Origin: Antedon mediterranea
Taxonomy: Eukaryota; Echinodermata; Crinoidea; Comatulida; Antedonidae
Assembly: GCF_964355755.1 (NCBI RefSeq)
Contig: NC_092670.1
Location: 16,307,201 to 16,367,200 of the forward strand
Direction of reading: 5' to 3'
Length of the DNA stretch: 60,000 bases
Part shown: in pieces, positions 23,521-60,000 of the stretch
Layout: each line of letters begins with the position of its first letter
How positions within the stretch are numbered: the stretch's first letter is position 1
Notes under the pieces: model-generated
What the model was told of the DNA's origin: nothing
The model's database searches: none
Seen by the model: only the letters and a program-made list of their open reading frames with translations
Translations under genes and position numbers: made by a program

Positions 23521-26500
23521 TTTGTTTATGTCAAAAGTGGTTACTTTTGACATAAATGGTTACTATAGCATAATAAACATGCGCAGAGACGAATAATGGG
23601 TTTTGCGCATGTCAATTGTGCTATAGTAACCAGTTTTGACATGCGCAGAGGCGACTAATGGGTTATAGTAACCTGTTTTATCAAAAAATAAAAAGGTCGA
23701 AAATTGGCCATTTTTTTTTTAAATCCCTGTACTATAGTACAGGGAAATTTTCGAAAAATGGCCAATTTTCGACCCTTTTATTTTTTGACCCTTTTATTTT
23801 TTGACTATTACATAATAAACATGCTCAGATACGAAAAATGGGTTCTGCGTATGTCAATTGTGCTATAGTTACCAGTTTTGACATAAATGGTTACTATAGC
23901 ATAATAAACATGCGCAGAGACGAATAATGGGTTCTGCGCATGTCAATTGTGCTATAATAACCAGTTTTATCGAAAAATAAAAAGATCGAAAATTGGCCAT
24001 TTTTTAGAAAAAATCCTTGTATTATAGTACAGGGAAATTTTCGAAAAATGACCGATTTTCGACCCTTTTATTTTTTGACATAAATGGTTACTATTACATA
24101 ATAAACATGCGCAGAGTCGAATAATGGGTTCTGCGCATGTCAATTGTGCTATAGTAACCAGTTTTATCGAAAAAAAAAAGTTCGAAAATTGGCAATTTTT
24201 TTGAAAAATTCCCTTACTATAGTACAGGGAAATTTTCGAAAAATGGCCGATTTTCGACCCTTTTATTTTTTGACATAAATGGTTACTATTGCATAATAAA
24301 CATGCTCAGAGACGAAAAATGGGTTCTGCGCATGTCAATTGTGCTATAGTAACCAGTTTTGACATAAATGGTTACTATAGCATAATAAACATGCGCAGAG
24401 ACGAATAATGGTTTCTGCGCATGTCAATTGTGCTATAGTAACCAGTTTTATCGAAAAATAAAAAGATTGAAAATTGGCAATTTTTTAGAAAAAATCCCTG
24501 TATTATAGTACAGGAAATTTTCGAAAAATGGCCGATTTTCGACCCTTTTACTTTTTGACATAAATGGTTACTATTGCATAATAAACATGCTCAGAGACGA
24601 AAAATGTGTTCTGCGCATGTCAATTTTGCTATCATAACCATATTTGACATAAATGGTTACTATAGCACAATTGAAAGCATAATAAACATGCGCAGGGACG
24701 AAAAAATTCCTGTACTATAGTACAGGTAAATTTCCGAAAAATGGCCGATTTTCGACCCCTTTATTTTTTGACATAAATGGTTACTATTGCATAATAAACA
24801 TGCCCAGAGTCGAATAATGGGTTCTGCGCATGTCAATTGTGCTATAGTAACCAGTTTTGACATAAATGGTTACTATAGCATAATAAACATGCGCAAAGGC
24901 GACTAATGGGTTCTGCGCATGTCAATTGTGCAATAGTAACCAGTTTTGACATAAATGGTACTATAGCATAATAAACATGCGCAGAGTCGAATAATGGGTT
25001 CTGCGCATGTCAATTGTGCTATTGTAACCAGTTTTGACATAAATGTCAATTGTGCTATCATAACCATATTTGACAATTTGATAAATGGTTACTATAGCAC
25101 AATTGACAGCATACTAAACATGCGCAGAGACGAATAATGGGTTCTGCGCATGTCAATTGTGCTATAGTAACCAGTTTTGACATAAATAGTTACTATAGCA
25201 TAATAAACATGCGCAGAGGCGACTAATGGGTTCTGCGCATGTTAATTGTGCTATAGTAACCAGTTTTATCGAAAAATAAAAAGGTCGAAAATTGGCCAAT
25301 TTTTTGAAAAAATCCCTGTACTATAGTACAGAGAAATTTTCGAAAAATGGCCGATTTTCGACCCTTTTATTGTTTGACATAAATGGTTACTATTGCATAA
25401 TAAACATGCGCAGAGTCGAATAATGGGTTCTGCGCATGTCAATTGCGCTATAGTAACCAGTTTTAAACATAAATGGTTACTATAGCACAATTGACAGCAT
25501 AATAAACATGCGCAGAGGCGACTAATGGGTTCTGCGCATGTTAATTGTGCTATAGTAACCAGTTTTATCGAAAAATAAAAAGGTCGAAAATTGGCCAATT
25601 TTTTGAAAAAATCCCTGTACTATAGTACAGAGAAATTTTCGAAAAATGGCTTATTTTCGACCCTTTTATTGTTTGACATAAATGGTTACTATTGCATAAT
25701 AAACATGCGCAGAGTCGAATAATGGGTTCTGCGCATGTCAATTGCGCTATAGTAACTAGTTTTAAACATAAATGGTTACTATAGCACAATTGACAGCATA
25801 ATAAACATGCGCAGAGACGAATAATGGGTTCTGCGCATGTCATTTGTGCTATAGTAACCAGTTTTATCGAGAAAGAAAAAGTTCGAAAATTGGAAATTTT
25901 TTTGAAAAAATGCCTTACTATAGTACAGGGAAATTTTCGAAAAATGGCCGATTTTCGACCCTTTTATTTTTTGACATAAATGGTTACTATTGCATAATAA
26001 ACGTGCGCAGAGTCGAATAATGGGTTCTGCGCATGTCAATTGTGCTATTGTAACCAGTTTTGACATAAATGGTTACTATAGCATAATAAACATGCGCAGA
26101 GGTGACTAATGGGTTCTGCGCATGTTAATTGTGCTATAGTAACCAGTTTTATCGAAAAATAAAAATGTCGAAAATTTGCCATTTTTTTGAAAAAATCCCT
26201 GTACTATAGTACAGAAATTTTTCGAAAAATGGCCGATTTTCGACCCTTTTACTTTTTGACATAAATGGTTACTATTGCATAATAAACATGCTCAGAGACG
26301 AAAAATGTGTTCTGCGCATGTCAATTTTGCTATCATAACCATATTTGACATAAATGGTTACTATAGCACAATTGACAGCATAATAAACATGCGCAGGGAC
26401 GAAAAAATCCCTGTACTATAGTACAGGTAAATTTCCGAAAAATGGCCGATTTTCGACCCTTTTATTTTTTGACATAAATGGTTACTAATGCATAATAAAC

Positions 26501-26800
26501 ATGCCCAGAGTCGAATAATGGGTTCTGCGCATGTCAATTGTGCTATAGTAACCAGTTTTGACATAAATGGTTACTATAGCATAATAAACATGCGCAGAGT
26601 CGAATAATGGGTTCTGCGCATGTCAATTGTGCTATCATAACCATATTTGACAATTTGATAAATGGTTACTATAGCACAATTGACAGCATACTAAACATGC
26701 GCAGAGACGAATAATGGGTTCTGCACATGTTAATTGTGCTATAGTAACCAGTTTTATCGAAAAATAAAAAGGTCGAAAATTGGCCATTTTTTTGAAAAAT
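23521..26800. repeat. Palindromic satellite of two alternating modules, 3.3 kb
   Basis: Module A (about 90 bp): GGTTACTATAGCA(TAATAAA)CATGCGCAGA ... TCTGCGCATGTCAATTGTGCTATAGTAACC, itself an imperfect palindrome. Module B (about 120 bp): AAATAAAAAGGTCGAAAATT ... CCCTGTACTATAGTACAGGG ... GATTTTCGACCCTTTTATTT, a larger palindrome centred on TACTATAGTA. I count roughly two dozen A and about ten B modules. Blocks about 1.7 kb apart (24540-24870 and 26240-26570) are nearly identical, so there is higher-order duplication. Open frames here are repeat artefacts. Degenerate B-like pieces also lie at 22626-22905. Confidence 0.85.
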
Positions 26801-28644
26801 GGAAATTGATTTAATCACAAATAAAATTGATTGAATGACAAATAAAATGGAATTGTCAATATATACCACCTTAGTTTAACATTAAAATTATATTTATACA
26901 TGTAATACTAAACACTATTAAATCATTTTTTAATATTTCCTACATATTTTTTAAAAACTAATGTGAGAGCTTTGTCATTGTGCACATCGTGAGCATGTGC
27001 AGCATAGTCGAGCGCACCGTGGAAAACAAAAGCTCTCTATTATACAATACTGCAGTTTGCATAAACACCAAAAGTATTAGTGAAATTAATAATTTATATA
27101 GCATTAATAATTACCACATGTCTATAGTATTTTGTATGATATTATATAATAATTGTATTTAACTACAGTGATAAAGAAGAAGAAAAACGACAAATGTAAA
27201 TTGGTAAAACAAAACAAGTATTAGTATTAAAATGTTATAGTGCAGTGGACTGATAAGTGAGTGATCATGAATGGCTAGGTAAAAGAAAAGAGATGATATG
27301 GACATAGATATTAGTAGGACTGAATCAAGAAAATAACCAACACATTAGTTTCGTATACATCAAAAGATTTGTTACAATTGTGCCATATAGCAATAGCCTA
27401 AACAAATTCCCTAATATAATTAAGTTTAAACTATTTTGCTACACATGGCATGCAGAAATAAAACAATGCATCTATTGTATGCATGCAAGGGAAAACCTTT
27501 CAACACAACTTGCAAGAAACATAAACTAGGACAGATAAAAACAATGTATTGTAACAAACTATTGTAACTACTTTATACCAGGAAAACTCCTTTCAATACG
27601 CAATACAGGAAATACAAACTAGGCTAGATAAAAAATCCCCTAATATAACATGTATAATAGTACAAGAAAAAACCTTTATGATATATGGCATGCTGAAATA
27701 AAACACAATGCACCTATTGTATGTATACAATGCAATAAACAATGCAGGAGAAATACAAACTGGGCCTGATAAAAACAATGCAACTATTGTATTTATAAAA
27801 GAAAAAACCGTTTTGATAAACATGGCATGCAGAAATAAAAACATTGTTTAACTTTTGTATTTATATACAAGGAAAAACCTTTCGACAAACATAGCATGCT
27901 GGAAATATAAACTGGGCTTAATGATAAAACAATGCAACTATTGTATTTATACAAGAAAAAACCTTTTAAAAATCACATAAACATGCAAGAAATTTACATA
28001 AACTAGGCCCATAGCAATATAATAATATCTCTATGCTATGGCCTAATGTTCAAGACAATGCAACTATCATAGAACACTATAACTAGAATAACCAGCAGTC
28101 CTGCACGTACATAGATATATACAAATTGATGTGATTATAAGTTGAACAACACTAAGCACTAAAGAAACACGCTATCTATCTATTATAAACAATAAACACT
28201 TGGGCTTTTTATATCCTTAAAACTTCTTGATCTTCAATCATTAAAAAAAGTTCTACTCCTCCTTTTAAAACTCAATATCTTTATCATAATATTATGATAA
28301 CACTTTGTTGTGCCATGTTGTATATTATAACATGTATTTGCACCTTTCTCAGCTCTATCTACTGATCCATTCCGATCTTATTGCTATCATAGCAATATGC
28401 ATTTCATAGGCAATAGCATGGAGTATACGATGTTAACATTCCAATGCTATATTAAAGTCCCTGAACCTATTCTGAACAAGGTTATTAAAATTAGGGACGG
28501 TGCCGAGTATTCTATGCACACCATCTATTCTTCCGAAACATCTGGCAAGTGCTAGGTCGTTGACCTTATAAGGGTCCAGCAGACGATTGGTTGTTACGCC
28601 ACCATCATCGGGTTGTTTAAACCTGGTTGCTTGCTACTTCTACT
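26801..28644. other. Intergenic DNA and SMG1 3' untranslated region
   Basis: No coding exon seen. 27430-28020 holds degenerate repeats (listed separately). The DNA next to the SMG1 stop (about 28200-28644) is less AT-rich and probably 3' UTR. It contains a perfect palindrome TATCATAATATTATGATA near 28285. The poly(A) site is not identified. Confidence 0.5.
27430..28020. repeat. Degenerate tandem array, unit about 90-110 bp
   Basis: About six diverged units share ATGCA(A/C)CTATTGTAT, TACAAG(A/G)AAAAACCTTT and CATGGCATGCAGAAATAAAA in the same order. Old and irregular. Confidence 0.65.
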
Positions 28645-59953
<31,309 letters not shown>

Positions 59954-60000
59954 CTGAAATCACAACCGTTTACTAATTTTACCATTTAATTTGTGAATTT

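Noticed and set aside
24660-26869. Repeated open frames with QLTCAEP-like peptides on the - strand
   Set aside because: They are translations of the palindromic satellite, present once per module; no start context, no homology.

Overview
The window is AT-rich animal nuclear DNA. It holds two convergent, multi-exon protein genes buried in dense repeats. Both genes show clean GT-AG introns with exon phases that join without a break. The vertebrate-like exon content of SMG1, the long repeat-filled introns and the many short inverted-repeat transposons suggest an invertebrate deuterostome. An echinoderm is my best guess (inference; no ribosomal or mitochondrial marker is present).

Left part (1-22.3 kb, + strand): the 3' two thirds of RRP7A, a ribosomal RNA processing protein, in five exons. 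The first lies at 204-335 and the last at 22222-22307; the 5' exons lie left of the window. The introns (8.6, 8.5, 1.9 and 2.5 kb) hold transposon relics. These include a 1.8-kb element with perfect 27-bp terminal inverted repeats (15117-16924), a tRNA-type SINE, MITEs of several families, and tandem repeats.

Middle (22.3-28.6 kb): the 3'-to-3' intergenic space. It holds a hAT-type non-autonomous element with an exact 8-bp target duplication, a GC-rich DIRS-like tyrosine-recombinase remnant, a 3.3-kb satellite built of two alternating palindromic modules, and an array of degenerate repeats.

Right part (28.6-60 kb, - strand): SMG1, the PIKK-family kinase of nonsense-mediated mRNA decay. I resolved 54 consecutive exons that join into one open frame of about 2,968 codons, ending in the canonical FATC tail (GWTAWV-stop). 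Roughly 690 N-terminal residues should lie beyond 60,000. Introns are mostly 200-800 bp, with one striking exception. The 6.05-kb intron between my exons 47 and 48 is almost entirely a minisatellite of about 200 units of 29 bp (with 24-25-bp variants). On the SMG1 sense strand, each 29-bp unit carries a perfect GTAAGT 5' splice-site core. The array starts right at the genuine donor and looks derived from it. I regard this as the most interesting object in the window.

A Tourist/Harbinger-like MITE family with 3-bp TTA/TAA target duplications is spread through both genes (about 16 copies). RRP7A (ribosome biogenesis) and SMG1 (mRNA surveillance) have no known functional link; their adjacency is simply convergent gene order.
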